From Allofournierella massiliensis (GTDB lineage Bacteria; Bacillota; Clostridia; Oscillospirales; Ruminococcaceae): a stretch of 64,000 bases of DNA. The stretch covers positions 62,001 through 126,000 of the forward strand of contig NZ_SLUM01000009.1 in assembly GCF_004345265.1 (NCBI RefSeq), given 5' to 3'. The position numbers and the translations under genes are program-made. Below the pieces are notes generated by a model. It did not search any database, was not told the DNA's origin, and was given only the letters and a program-made list of their open reading frames with translations. Below, in pieces: positions 49,380 through 57,805 of the stretch (the stretch's first letter is position 1; each line of letters starts with the position of its first letter).

Positions 49380-50795
49380 ATGAAAAAGATTACCCTGAAA
49401 TACTGGCAGAAAACCTATCTGGCCACGCTGGCGCTGTTTCTGTGCTGCCTTGCGGGCAGCATCGGGGCGGTGTTCAGCCTGGGGCAGCGGCAGAACTTTT
49501 CCTCCACCGTGAATGAGGCGCTGGCCCAGCAGCAGTACCTGATGCAGAGCCTTGTGCAGGATGCCCAGGCTGTGGCTTCCTCCCGCCCGGCGGCGCTGCC
49601 CAATCTGTATGAATACTATGCCACCCAGTATGCGGGCGGCGGCATCCCGCTGGAGGTGGCGGAACAGTGCACAGTGCTCTGTTCCACCCTGCCTGCTGTG
49701 GAGGGCGAGCGCACCCGGCCGGAGGTTCCTGAGGGCCAGCGGGTCTATCTGGTGCAGCCCACCGAAGAGGGTCGGCAGCTGTTTGTTTCCTCCCGGCTTT
49801 CCACCGTTTCGCCGGATACCATCGTCACCTGTGCCTTTCCCATGGAAGGGTTCTATCAGGAGTGGGCCCGCATCCGGCTGCTGTTTCTCATCATCGGCGG
49901 GGTGGTAAGCGGGGTATTCGCCATCGCCCTGTATCTGGTGCTGGCCCGGATGTACCGGCCGCTGGCCCAGGTGACCGGCACTGCCCGGGCCATTGCGGCG
50001 GGCGACCTTGCCGCCCGCGCGCCGGACAAACGGCGGGATGAGGTGGGCGAGCTGGGCCGTGCCATGAATCAGATGGCCGGTCAGGTGCAGCGCAAAATCG
50101 ACGAGCTGGAAACCGCCGCCAGCCAGAAGCAACAGCTGATCGACAATCTGGCCCATGAGATGCGCACCCCCCTCACCGCCATCGGCGGCTGGGCCGAAAC
50201 CATGCAGCGGGCCCAGATGGACCCGGAAGAGCTGATGGAAGCCACCGACACCATTTTGTTCGAGAGCCGCCGGGTGCTGGCGCTCAGCCAGCAGCTTTTA
50301 AAGCTGAGCGTGCTGCGCGGCGAACCGCTGGAGCTGGCCCCGGTGGACGCTGCAGACCTGCTGCACCGGGTGGAGCGCACCATCGCCCCCAAGGCCCGGG
50401 CCCGGCAGGTAACCTTCACGGTGCTGCCCCCTGCCGAACCGGTGGAGCTTCTGGCCGATGAGGTGCTGCTGGAAAGCCTGCTGGTGAACCTGTGCGACAA
50501 CGGGGTAAAAGCCTGCGCCGCCAAAGGGCAGGTGCGGCTGGCCGTTCACAGCACACCGGGCCGGGTGCTGCTGACCGTAACCGACAACGGCCGGGGCATG
50601 GACCGGGAAACGCTGGCCCATCTGGGCGAACCCTTCTACCGGGCGGACAAGGCCCGCAGCCGGGCCGAGGGCGGAGCCGGGCTGGGGCTTTCGCTCTGTT
50701 TTGCCATCGCCCGCCGCCATGGCGCTTTGCTGGAATTCGAGAGCAAGCCGGGCCACGGAACCCGGGCCACGGTGACTTTTACAACTTCGCAATAA
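49380..50795 (+). CDS. Membrane sensor histidine kinase (TM-sensor-TM-HAMP)
   Basis: A 471-aa kinase with TM1 at about 13-33, an extracytoplasmic sensor of ~130 residues, TM2 at about 166-188 and HAMP at 190-240. HisKA carries His259 in NLAHEMRTPLTAIGGW. The ATPase domain has LLVNLCDNGVKAC (N-box), VTDNGRGM (G1) and GGAGLGLSLC (G2). This is the classic layout of envelope-sensing kinases. It pairs with the regulator just upstream. The lipoproteins immediately downstream could be the sensed or controlled outputs. Confidence 0.93.
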   Translation: MKKITLKYWQKTYLATLALFLCCLAGSIGAVFSLGQRQNFSSTVNEALAQQQYLMQSLVQDAQAVASSRPAALPNLYEYYATQYAGGGIPLEVAEQCTVLCSTLPAVEGERTRPEVPEGQRVYLVQPTEEGRQLFVSSRLSTVSPDTIVTCAFPMEGFYQEWARIRLLFLIIGGVVSGVFAIALYLVLARMYRPLAQVTGTARAIAAGDLAARAPDKRRDEVGELGRAMNQMAGQVQRKIDELETAASQKQQLIDNLAHEMRTPLTAIGGWAETMQRAQMDPEELMEATDTILFESRRVLALSQQLLKLSVLRGEPLELAPVDAADLLHRVERTIAPKARARQVTFTVLPPAEPVELLADEVLLESLLVNLCDNGVKACAAKGQVRLAVHSTPGRVLLTVTDNGRGMDRETLAHLGEPFYRADKARSRAEGGAGLGLSLCFAIARRHGALLEFESKPGHGTRATVTFTTSQ

Positions 50796-50867
50796 GTTTT
50801 TACCGCTTCGCAACACACCGCAGCTTTTGCGGCAACAGGTGAGCAGTAAACTGAAGCCAGAAAATAC

Positions 50868-50888
50868 GCCGGGGCCTTCTTCCCCGGC
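50868..50888 (+). other. Hairpin before the lipoprotein array
   Basis: GCCGGGG-CCTTCTT-CCCCGGC, a perfect 7-bp stem 18 bp before the first lipoprotein ATG and near its GGAGG. It has no T run. It could be an mRNA processing site or influence translation. Confidence 0.35.
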
Positions 50889-50906
50889 TGCGCCAAGGAG
50901 GATGTT

Positions 50907-51734
50907 ATGATGAACCGTCGCCCCATTGCACTCGGCCTTACGGCCACCCTGGCTCTGGCCGCCTTTTCCGCCTGCTCCGCCCCCGGCAATACCCCGGTGG
51001 CCGTGAGCGACCCGGTGAGCACCGCTGCCAGTACCACCGCCGACCCGGTGGACCAGCTGGTGAATCATTATGATTACAGCTATCTGGACGCCACCCAGGA
51101 ACTTTTTGATCTGAGCGCCAATACAGATCCCAGCGACCAGTTTCTGCCCGCGCCCCGGGAAGGGAATTTTCTCAGCGAACAGGAGCTTGCAAACCTTGCC
51201 GCCGCAATTTTTGAAAAGGACACCGGACTGGATTTCTCCCAGCAGCAGTTTGAGCTGGTCTTTCACCGGCAAACCTGGTTCGATGTGACCAATAATCTGG
51301 TGGATGTGACGGTATATCTGCCCGGCTGTGACGAAACACAGGAGCCGAAAACCCTGACGGACTACGCCCATGGCAACCCGGCACTGACTGTCAGTGCCCA
51401 GCTGGACGCAGCGACCGGCAGGCTGCTTTCCTACTCCGGCTCGTTCACTCCGCAGCAGCCGGTGACCGACGATACCCGCGAAGCCGTTTATCTGGAACGG
51501 GCAAAGGCACTGTGTACCGCTGCCGGGCTGGGCGAGCTGAGCGACTGCCGGTATTCCGCCGCCGATTCCCTCACCCAGTCCCTCTGGGCCACGCTGGAAA
51601 ACGGCGACCGGGTGGTGTTCCATCTGGACCATCCCCGACTGACGTTTGAGAATGTCACCGCAATGGGCGGGCAGGGCCGCGTGGACGCGCTGCTGAAAAA
51701 CGAAATTGTGGACGATGGAGGGATGAGCCAATGA
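50907..51734 (+). CDS. Lipoprotein array member 1
   Basis: A 275-aa predicted lipoprotein. The signal peptide ends at the lipobox FSACS, followed by the array-wide linker APGNTPVAVSDPVSTAAST. The body is a ~230-residue domain of alternating beta and alpha segments. It contains the array motifs ALCTAAGLGELSDC, WATLENGDRVVF and FENVTAMGGQGRVDALL near the C-terminus. AAGGAGG precedes the ATG; a second ATG one codon on is equally placed. First of four tandem paralogues downstream of a two-component system. I recognise no family; an envelope sensor or ligand-binding protein is a guess. Confidence 0.85.
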   Translation: MMNRRPIALGLTATLALAAFSACSAPGNTPVAVSDPVSTAASTTADPVDQLVNHYDYSYLDATQELFDLSANTDPSDQFLPAPREGNFLSEQELANLAAAIFEKDTGLDFSQQQFELVFHRQTWFDVTNNLVDVTVYLPGCDETQEPKTLTDYAHGNPALTVSAQLDAATGRLLSYSGSFTPQQPVTDDTREAVYLERAKALCTAAGLGELSDCRYSAADSLTQSLWATLENGDRVVFHLDHPRLTFENVTAMGGQGRVDALLKNEIVDDGGMSQ

Positions 51735-52567
51735 AATTCTGTCAATGCCTGGCCGCCGCCCTCTGTGCTGCTCTGCTTTTCACCGCCTGCTCCGCCCCCG
51801 GCAACACCCCGGTGGCCGTGAGCGACCCGGTAAGCACCGCTGCCAGCACCTCCGCCGACCCGGTGGACCAGGCAATTCAGGCACTGAATTACACCTATTT
51901 CGATGTGACAGACGAAATGACACAGGGGGAATATCACGATCCCCTTTTCACCTATGCACCGCCATCGGACGGGCATCCGGATTCTCAGGCACTGGTCAAC
52001 CAGGCGGCCGCCATCTTTGAGCAGGCCTGCGGTGAAAACTTTTCCGATCAGGAATTCATCCTTTACTACTACAGCTCTCCCTTTTCCTATGATCAGCAGA
52101 CGGTGGCACACATTCAGACCACGCTGCCCAGCACCCGTTTGCTGGAGGATGAACAAATTCCAAAAGAACGATACGAAAACAAAAAACCGGAAGCACTCTA
52201 TAAACAGCATGCCAGAAACATGACCATCGTTTCGCTGGATCTGGATGTGGAACAGGGCTCCGTGCTGCATTTCGGTGGTGCATTTTCCTTCGATGCTCTG
52301 GACAAGCTGCCTGAAAATTACGATGAGCTGCGCAAAGCATTGTGGCCGGATCAGATCTCCAGTTTCTGCGAAGCGGCAAATCTGGGCACACCCGCTTCTG
52401 TGAAGTTTTCCAACGATCAGGCTTCCTCGGTATGGGTTACACTGGAGAACGGAGACATCTGCCGCTTTTCTCTTTCTCTTGCCGGAATTGTAGGTTTTGA
52501 CAATCTGACCCGCGCCGGTGGAGACGAAGCCGTGCAGTCCGCTTTGGACAAAGATGCCGGACGCTGA
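51731..52567 (+). CDS. Lipoprotein array member 2
   Basis: A 278-aa lipoprotein whose ATG overlaps the stop of member 1 (ATGA). Lipobox FTACS and linker APGNTPVAVSDPVSTAAST repeat almost base for base those of member 1, up to DPVDQ. The body diverges strongly but keeps a CEAANLGT, VWVTLENGDICRF and FDNLTRAGGDEAVQSAL pattern at the end. The middle is unusually rich in Tyr, Phe and Gln and has lower GC than its neighbours, suggesting a different origin for the body. Function unknown. Confidence 0.85.
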   Translation: MKFCQCLAAALCAALLFTACSAPGNTPVAVSDPVSTAASTSADPVDQAIQALNYTYFDVTDEMTQGEYHDPLFTYAPPSDGHPDSQALVNQAAAIFEQACGENFSDQEFILYYYSSPFSYDQQTVAHIQTTLPSTRLLEDEQIPKERYENKKPEALYKQHARNMTIVSLDLDVEQGSVLHFGGAFSFDALDKLPENYDELRKALWPDQISSFCEAANLGTPASVKFSNDQASSVWVTLENGDICRFSLSLAGIVGFDNLTRAGGDEAVQSALDKDAGR

Positions 52568-52580
52568 GGAGGGATTTACC

Positions 52581-53354
52581 ATGACATATCGTTCTGTTCT
52601 TGCCGCCCTCTGCGCCGCCCTGCTCCTTTCCGCCTGCTCCGCCCCCGGCAATACCCCGGTGGCGGTGAGCGACCCGGTGAGCGCTGCTGCCAGCACCGCC
52701 GGGCAGATCGTGGAGGATTACGAGTTCCGGTTTATCGATCGCACCGCCGAGAAGATCGAGGAATACAAAACCTACGACCCCGCCGAGGGGCAGCCCACCC
52801 CTGCCCTGCCCCGGCCGGAATTCCTGCCCACCCAGGACATTGCCAAAAAAGCAGGCGAGCTGTGCCAGTCCGCCCTTGGGATGGACCTTTCCGCCCAGCT
52901 GATTGCGCTGTGCTACATGGAGGACCCGAACCTTTCCCGCACCCAGTCGGTGGTGGAGGTCAGCGTACCCATTCCCAGCAGCGAGGAAATCCCGCTGTTT
53001 CAACGTGCCGCTGAGGTATTTCTGTGCATGGACCCGGTGACCGGTGAGCTGTTCCGCTATTCCCTTTATCCGGGGCAGGGCTGTGCCGACCCGGAGCAGC
53101 CCCAGAAGGACACCTGGCCCGAACTGGCGCAGAACTTCTGCACCGCTGCCGGTCTTGGCCAGATCCAGAGCACCGAATTCACCGATGAGGGCAGCGCCTA
53201 CCAGGACTGGCTCTGGGCGGTTCTGGAAAACGGCGACACCGCCCTGTTCCAGTTTTCCACCGGCAACACCCTCACTTCCTTTGAAAACGTGACCGCCACC
53301 GGCGGGCAGGCACGGCTGGACGCCCTGCACCAAAAAGACGCCATCGACCGCTGA
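52581..53354 (+). CDS. Lipoprotein array member 3
   Basis: A 257-aa lipoprotein starting MTYRSVLAALCAALLLSACS, with GAGGAGG 8-9 bases upstream. The 5' block from the ribosome site through the APGNTPVAVSDPVS linker is nearly identical in DNA to that of member 4 for ~120 bp. The body has FCTAAGLGQIQST, WAVLENGDTALF and SFENVTATGGQARLDAL. The acidic, proline-containing middle is distinct from members 1 and 2. Thirteen bases separate it from member 2. Function unknown. Confidence 0.85.
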   Translation: MTYRSVLAALCAALLLSACSAPGNTPVAVSDPVSAAASTAGQIVEDYEFRFIDRTAEKIEEYKTYDPAEGQPTPALPRPEFLPTQDIAKKAGELCQSALGMDLSAQLIALCYMEDPNLSRTQSVVEVSVPIPSSEEIPLFQRAAEVFLCMDPVTGELFRYSLYPGQGCADPEQPQKDTWPELAQNFCTAAGLGQIQSTEFTDEGSAYQDWLWAVLENGDTALFQFSTGNTLTSFENVTATGGQARLDALHQKDAIDR

Positions 53355-53367
53355 GGAGGGATTTACC

Positions 53368-54141
53368 ATGAAACATCGTTCCGTTCTCGCCGCCCTCTGC
53401 GCCGCCCTGCTCCTTTCCGCCTGCTCCGCCCCCGGCAATACCCCGGTGGCCGTGAGCGACCCGGTGAGCGTCTCTTCCAGCTCCGCGCCGGATCCGGTGA
53501 GCGCCGCACTGGACGCCTGCGATTACGCTTACCACGACTACACAGAAGAATTTGTGGCCGAGCACCCCGACCCGGTCCAGCTCAACAACGGGCTGGACGG
53601 TGCGCCGGATTACTACAAAAGCTATGTCCAGCCGGACGAGGCCTGCATGGATGTGCAGCAGGCAGTGAACACCGCCGCCTGCTGGATGGAAGCCGCCAGC
53701 GGCATCCCTCTGGCGGAATACCAGTTCACCACCTATGCCTTCCGCCGCACCGATTACCAGAACGGCGAGCGCACCATCTGGAGCGTGGATTGCTGGCAGG
53801 CCCCGGACGGCACCGACGAAGGCAGCTTCCACTTCATCGCCCTGCTGGATGCCATCAACGGCCAGCTGCTTTCGCTGAATGTGAAGCCTCCCCTGAACAG
53901 CGGGCTGTACGCCTCTGATTCCTCCGATTCGCTGGAGCTGTTTCGGGCCATGCTGCCCGCCCTGTTTGAGGAGATGGGCCTGCCTGCGGTTGAATCCGTG
54001 CAGCAGGCCGAAGATTCCTCCAACAATCTTGCCCCGGTACTGATCTCCACCGCTTCCGGCAATTACCGGGCCGACTACGGGGTTTCGGAGAAAACCGCCC
54101 AACTCACCTTCCTCGCGCTGGACGGCGCATTTCTGGTCTGA
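53368..54141 (+). CDS. Lipoprotein array member 4
   Basis: A 257-aa lipoprotein starting MKHRSVLAALCAALLLSACS, with the same ribosome site and linker as member 3. After the linker it becomes Ser-rich (SVSSSSAPDPVSAALDACDY). It lacks the ENGD and FENVTATGG motifs of members 1-3 and ends TFLALDGAFLV, so its body is the most divergent. It contains a WMEAASGIPLAEYQF helix-like segment that corresponds loosely to FEKDTGLDFSQQQFEL in member 1. The array terminator follows. Function unknown. Confidence 0.85.
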   Translation: MKHRSVLAALCAALLLSACSAPGNTPVAVSDPVSVSSSSAPDPVSAALDACDYAYHDYTEEFVAEHPDPVQLNNGLDGAPDYYKSYVQPDEACMDVQQAVNTAACWMEAASGIPLAEYQFTTYAFRRTDYQNGERTIWSVDCWQAPDGTDEGSFHFIALLDAINGQLLSLNVKPPLNSGLYASDSSDSLELFRAMLPALFEEMGLPAVESVQQAEDSSNNLAPVLISTASGNYRADYGVSEKTAQLTFLALDGAFLV

Positions 54142-54160
54142 TCCGCCCACATGATAAACA

Positions 54161-54198
54161 CAGCCCGCCATGGTTTTTGCACCATGGCGGGCTGCGTT
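54161..54198. terminator. Terminator after the lipoprotein array
   Basis: A perfect 14-bp stem, CAGCCCGCCATGGT / ACCATGGCGGGCTG, separated by 6 bases, then GTTGTTT. It lies between convergent genes. Confidence 0.8.
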
Positions 54199-54222
54199 GT
54201 TTCTGTTTGATTGTGTAACCGG

Positions 54223-54774
54223 TCAGGCGGCCATTGCCCGGCGGCCCACACGGCCCGCCCAGGCCAGTGGGCCCTGATACACCACCCGCAGCGGCTCCAG
54301 ATAGGCAAAATCCTCCGGGCGCACCAGACTGGGATGATCCGGCAGCTCCAGCGCACCTGCCTCCTGCAATGTCTGGGCCACAAACTGGCTGCACACAAAC
54401 TTGTTGCGCCGCTGGTGGGCAATGCCCAGCCAGGCCAGCGCCAGACCCAGCACGTCGTAGCCGTAGTCCAGCTGGCGGCGCTCCATCTTTTCCAGGCGGC
54501 GGGCAATACGGTCGTAGGCCTTCTGGCTCACCGGCAGCTCCAGCACAAGGCTGTCCGCCGTGCCGCTGCGGCCGTATACTCCGTCGTACAGATTCTCCCT
54601 GATAAAACCGGCAGGCAACGGCGCGATCTCGTAGCGGCGGGCAAAGCTGTACATCTGCTCCAGATCCCGGTCCAGCGCAAGGCTCACATGAGTATAGCGG
54701 TTGCCGGTCAGGCCGTGCATGGCCCGTGCAAACAGGGTGTCGGTGCGGGATAACAATAAGTAAACATTCGGCAT
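54223..54774 (-). CDS. Permuted papain-like (YiiX/NlpC-P60-type) protein
   Basis: A 183-aa soluble protein. YTHVSLALDRDL early (around 27-38) carries the likely catalytic His and RRNKFVCSQFVAQTL late (around 122-136) carries the Cys: the His-before-Cys order of circularly permuted NlpC/P60 or YiiX proteins. No signal peptide is visible, so it is not an ordinary secreted cell-wall hydrolase. AAAGGAG precedes the ATG. Family members hydrolyse amide or ester bonds, possibly of lipids or peptides. The specific substrate is unknown. Confidence 0.75.
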   Translation of the reverse strand: MPNVYLLLSRTDTLFARAMHGLTGNRYTHVSLALDRDLEQMYSFARRYEIAPLPAGFIRENLYDGVYGRSGTADSLVLELPVSQKAYDRIARRLEKMERRQLDYGYDVLGLALAWLGIAHQRRNKFVCSQFVAQTLQEAGALELPDHPSLVRPEDFAYLEPLRVVYQGPLAWAGRVGRRAMAA

Positions 54775-54931
54775 GATTCTGGCTCCTTTCGCCGCAGCTC
54801 TCCGGGGCGGGATTCCCCGCGTCCGGGCGGGCGGTTTGCGTTCATCCGGAAGTCCCTACCGGTTCAGTAGGTTTCCCTTTGTTCATATAACGAGCCTGAA
54901 TCCGGTGTTTCTTCACCTTTTTTCAAAAAAA

Positions 54932-54960
54932 TTGACACACTGCCCGCTTGCACCTATAAT
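54932..54960 (+). promoter_or_regulatory. Promoter of the GNAT-hflX genes
   Basis: A near-ideal promoter: TTGACA (54932-54937), 17 bp, TATAAT (54955-54960). The rest of the 54775-55004 gap holds nothing else I can support. Confidence 0.9.
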
Positions 54961-55004
54961 AAAAGCACTTTCCCCGGCAGCGGGGTGTGAGGAGGGGATT
55001 TTCC

Positions 55005-55589
55005 ATGCGCCATCTGGGCACACAGATTCTGACAACCGAGCGGCTGCTTCTGCGCCCGCTCACCGCCGCGGACGCCATTGCCATGTTCGAGAACTGGGCC
55101 AGCGACCCGCAGGTGACCCGCTTTCTGCGCTGGGAGCCCCACAAAGACTGGCTGGAGACCGCCCAGCTGCTGGCCGGCTGGGAAGCCCTTTACCAAAACC
55201 CGGACTACTACCAGTGGGGCGTCTGCCTGCGCGGGTCGGACGCGCCCTTCGGCAGCATCAGCGTGATGGAGGGCGAGGAGCAAACCCCGGCCCTCTGGCG
55301 CACCCCGGGGCTGGACCATTCCGCCGGTGTGTGGGAGGCGGGCTACTGCTATGGCCGCGCCTTCTGGGGCAAGGGCTACGCCACCGAGGCCCTGTGCGCG
55401 GTGCGGAATTTCTGGTTCCGGCAGGTGGGCGGGCAATGGATGGCCTGCTGCCACGCGGCGGAAAACCCCGCCAGCGGCCGGGTGATGGAAAAGGCCGGCT
55501 GGGTGTGGGACCACGACAGCCTCTACCACAAATTCGACGGCACTCCGGTGGCCTGCCGATGCTATGTGAACCAAACCCCTGATTTCTGA
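55005..55589 (+). CDS. GNAT acetyltransferase, RimJ/RimL type
   Basis: A 194-aa acetyltransferase starting MRHLGTQILTTERLLLRPLT behind GGAGGGG; an ATG at 54987 lacks a ribosome site. The acetyl-CoA binding pattern is visible as YCYGRAFWGKGYATEAL (around 120-136), and NPASGRVMEKAGW is the family C-terminal helix-turn. It acetylates an amino group of a protein N-terminus or a small molecule. It stands alone between a strong promoter and hflX and may be cotranscribed with hflX (32-bp gap). Alternatively it confers resistance. Confidence 0.9.
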   Translation: MRHLGTQILTTERLLLRPLTAADAIAMFENWASDPQVTRFLRWEPHKDWLETAQLLAGWEALYQNPDYYQWGVCLRGSDAPFGSISVMEGEEQTPALWRTPGLDHSAGVWEAGYCYGRAFWGKGYATEALCAVRNFWFRQVGGQWMACCHAAENPASGRVMEKAGWVWDHDSLYHKFDGTPVACRCYVNQTPDF

Positions 55590-55621
55590 TTTGATAATCT
55601 GACGCGATAAAAGGAGCTTTT

Positions 55622-56884
55622 ATGAGTGAATTGATGATTCAAGACAAGGAACCCGTGAAGGTGGTTCTGCTGGGGCTGGACCTGGGCCAGTTCGACGCGG
55701 ACCGCAGCATGGAAGAGCTGAGCGCTTTGTGCGAAGCCAACGGCATGGAGGCGGTGGCCCAGATTGTGCAGCGGCGCGCCGCCCCCGAGGCGGGCACCCT
55801 GCTGGGCGAGGGCAAGCTGGAGGAGGCAAAGCTCTACTGCCAGAATCTGGGGGCCGAAGCGGCCATCTTTGACGGCGAGCTCTCCGGCAGCCAGATCCGC
55901 AACCTGTCCGAACGGCTGGACGTGGAGGTGCTGGACCGCACCATGCTGATTCTGGAAATCTTCCGCAGCCGGGCCGTAACCAATGAGGGCAAGGTGCAGA
56001 CCGAGCTGGCCATGCTGCGCTACCGGCTGCCCCGGCTGCAGGGTTTGGGCGAGAGCCTGTCCCGTCAGGGCGGCGGCGGCGGTGGTGGCGGCGGCGCCCG
56101 GCGCGGTGCCGGTGAAAGCAAGCTGGAATATGACCGGCGGCACATTCACCGGCGCATCGAGGCGCTGGAGCAGAAGCTCACCGAGCTGGAAAAGCGCCGT
56201 GGCGAAAACCGCCGCGCCCGCCAGAAGGCCGGCACCCCGGTGATCAGTCTGGTGGGCTACACCAACGTGGGCAAATCCAGCCTTCTGAACGCGCTGTGCG
56301 GGGCCGAGGTAATGGAGGCAGACATGCTGTTCGCCACGCTGGACCCCACCGCCCGCAAGCTGACCCTGCCCAGCGGTTTGAACGTGATTGCAGTGGACAC
56401 GGTCGGCTTTGTGAGCCGCCTGCCCCACAAGCTGGTGGAGGCCTTTAAAAGCACGCTGGAGGAGGCCGCCTATTCCGACGTGATCGTAAAGGTGGCGGAC
56501 GCCGCCGACGAGGAGCGGGAGGAACAGCTGGCCATCACCGATCAGGTGTTGGCGGAGCTGGGCTGCGAAGGCATCCCCCAGCTGACCGTATACAACAAGT
56601 GCGACAAGGCCGGCGCCACCCCCTTTGACCCGGCAGTGATTCTGACCAGCGCCAAGACCGGCAAGGGTCTGGATGATCTGCTGGCCGCGCTGGACGCCGC
56701 CCTCTCGGACCGGGTGCGGGCGGTGAAGCTGGTGCTGCCTTACGACAAGCTTGGTCTGGCCGAGGCCATGCGCAGCCGGGGCAGCGTTTCGGTGGAGGAT
56801 TACCGGGAAAACGGAGTCTACTTCGAGGGCTTCGTAAAGAGCAGCGACCTGCACATTTACCTGCCTTATTTATTGGAAAATTAA
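55622..56884 (+). CDS. hflX: Ribosome-associated GTPase HflX
   Basis: A 420-aa GTPase that splits stalled or hibernating ribosomes. The N-terminal HflX domain has RRAAPEAGTLLGEGKLEE and LDRTMLILEIF. Then comes a basic coiled linker and the G domain: G1 GYTNVGKSS, G3 DTVGF, G4 NKCDKA and a SAKTGKG G5. The Gly-rich hinge is expanded: a run of nine glycines from a GGC/GGT repeat precedes ARRGAGESKLE, where most members have GIGTRGPGETKLE. AAAAGGAG precedes the ATG. A strong terminator follows. Confidence 0.95.
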   Translation: MSELMIQDKEPVKVVLLGLDLGQFDADRSMEELSALCEANGMEAVAQIVQRRAAPEAGTLLGEGKLEEAKLYCQNLGAEAAIFDGELSGSQIRNLSERLDVEVLDRTMLILEIFRSRAVTNEGKVQTELAMLRYRLPRLQGLGESLSRQGGGGGGGGGARRGAGESKLEYDRRHIHRRIEALEQKLTELEKRRGENRRARQKAGTPVISLVGYTNVGKSSLLNALCGAEVMEADMLFATLDPTARKLTLPSGLNVIAVDTVGFVSRLPHKLVEAFKSTLEEAAYSDVIVKVADAADEEREEQLAITDQVLAELGCEGIPQLTVYNKCDKAGATPFDPAVILTSAKTGKGLDDLLAALDAALSDRVRAVKLVLPYDKLGLAEAMRSRGSVSVEDYRENGVYFEGFVKSSDLHIYLPYLLEN

Positions 56885-56892
56885 GATAGAAC

Positions 56893-56930
56893 GCAGAAAG
56901 GCCCGCCGGAAAACCGGCGGGCCTTTCTGC
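56893..56930. terminator. Terminator after hflX
   Basis: A perfect 17-bp stem, GCAGAAAGGCCCGCCGG with its complement around AAAA. The stem's own TTTCT serves as a weak tract. Confidence 0.8.
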
Positions 56931-57207
56931 ATAGAGGGGTGGGAAAGTATAATAAGTGAGAAGTTATCATATTCAGGGGTGCCTGTCTGGCACTGTCTTT
57001 AGTATACCCATTTTTCTTAATATGTCAAATTGAAAAGCCGGTTTTCTCTTTCCTGTTCCCCTTTACTTTTGCATTTTTACTTTATATAATTAAGGAAACC
57101 CGCAAAATTCTTTCCATCTTTTTTAATTGTATATTTTCTCTATATTTTTTCTTAACTTTGTCAACTTTTTGTGTCACTTTGTTGTCATCCGGAAGGGAGT
57201 TGTTTTT
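56931..57207. other. AT-rich intergenic region upstream of the Lrp-type gene
   Basis: This 277-bp gap is conspicuously AT-rich in a GC-rich window. A small hairpin, GTGCC-TGTCT-GGCAC, lies near 56980, and TATAAT occurs at about 57084 with only a weak -35 (TTTACT). The T-rich stretch 57100-57170 could carry Lrp binding sites. No ORF is supported. Confidence 0.5.
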
Positions 57208-57648
57208 TTGGACGATTTAGACAAAAAGATCCTGATGCTTTTGGAGCAAAATGCCCGTATGCCTGTGAAGGACATTGCCCGCCATGTGGCGCTTACCAGC
57301 CCGGCGGTGTCCAGCCGGATTCGGCGGCTGGAGGAGCAGGGCGTGATTGCGGGTTACACTGCCCTGCTGCGGGATCCCCAGCGCCAGAACAGCATCGACG
57401 CGCTGATCAGCGTGTCCATCGCACCGGCAGACCGGGAAGAATTCCTCACGCTGGCCCGGGCCGACGGGCAGGTACGCCAGTGCTTCCATGTGACCGGCAG
57501 CCACAGCTTCATTGTGAAGGTGAGCTGCGAAAGCATGCAGCAGCTGGAGCAGCTGATCACCCGGTTCCAGCGCATGGGCCCCACCAGCACCCAGATCATC
57601 CTGTCCACCCCGGTGGAGCGGGGCTCTTTTTTCAGCCCGGCGCAATAA
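57208..57648 (+). CDS. Lrp/AsnC-family transcriptional regulator
   Basis: A 146-aa regulator read from a TTG at 57208 with GGAAGGGAG 8 bases upstream. The N-terminal helix-turn-helix is LDDLDKKILMLLEQNARMPV and SSRIRRLEEQGVI. The C-terminal RAM/effector domain is FHVTGSHSFIVKV to the end. It is the usual AsnC-type length. Lrp-family proteins sense amino acids and often regulate transport or metabolism genes nearby. The long AT-rich upstream region fits autoregulation. The DUF4358 lipoprotein downstream could be a target. Confidence 0.92.
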   Translation: MDDLDKKILMLLEQNARMPVKDIARHVALTSPAVSSRIRRLEEQGVIAGYTALLRDPQRQNSIDALISVSIAPADREEFLTLARADGQVRQCFHVTGSHSFIVKVSCESMQQLEQLITRFQRMGPTSTQIILSTPVERGSFFSPAQ

Positions 57649-57680
57649 TCCGGGAGGCTGTTTCGTATTCCAGTCACAGG

Positions 57681-57720
57681 GGCAAACAAACGGCTGTTTG
57701 CCGGCGTCATGTTTCATGAC
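57681..57720. other. Two inverted repeats between the Lrp-type gene and the lipoprotein
   Basis: GGCAAACA-AACGGC-TGTTTGCC (57681-57702) and GTCATG-TTT-CATGAC (57706-57720) are both perfect. They could be a weak terminator plus an operator. The rest of the 57649-57805 gap shows no clear promoter. Confidence 0.4.
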
Positions 57721-57805
57721 CGGCCGGCCTTTGGGGCATACTTGCAGCAAAGGGCCGTTTTCTCCCGCCGCCGGCGGGGCTGCCCATTGACAAAGGAGTG
57801 TTTTT

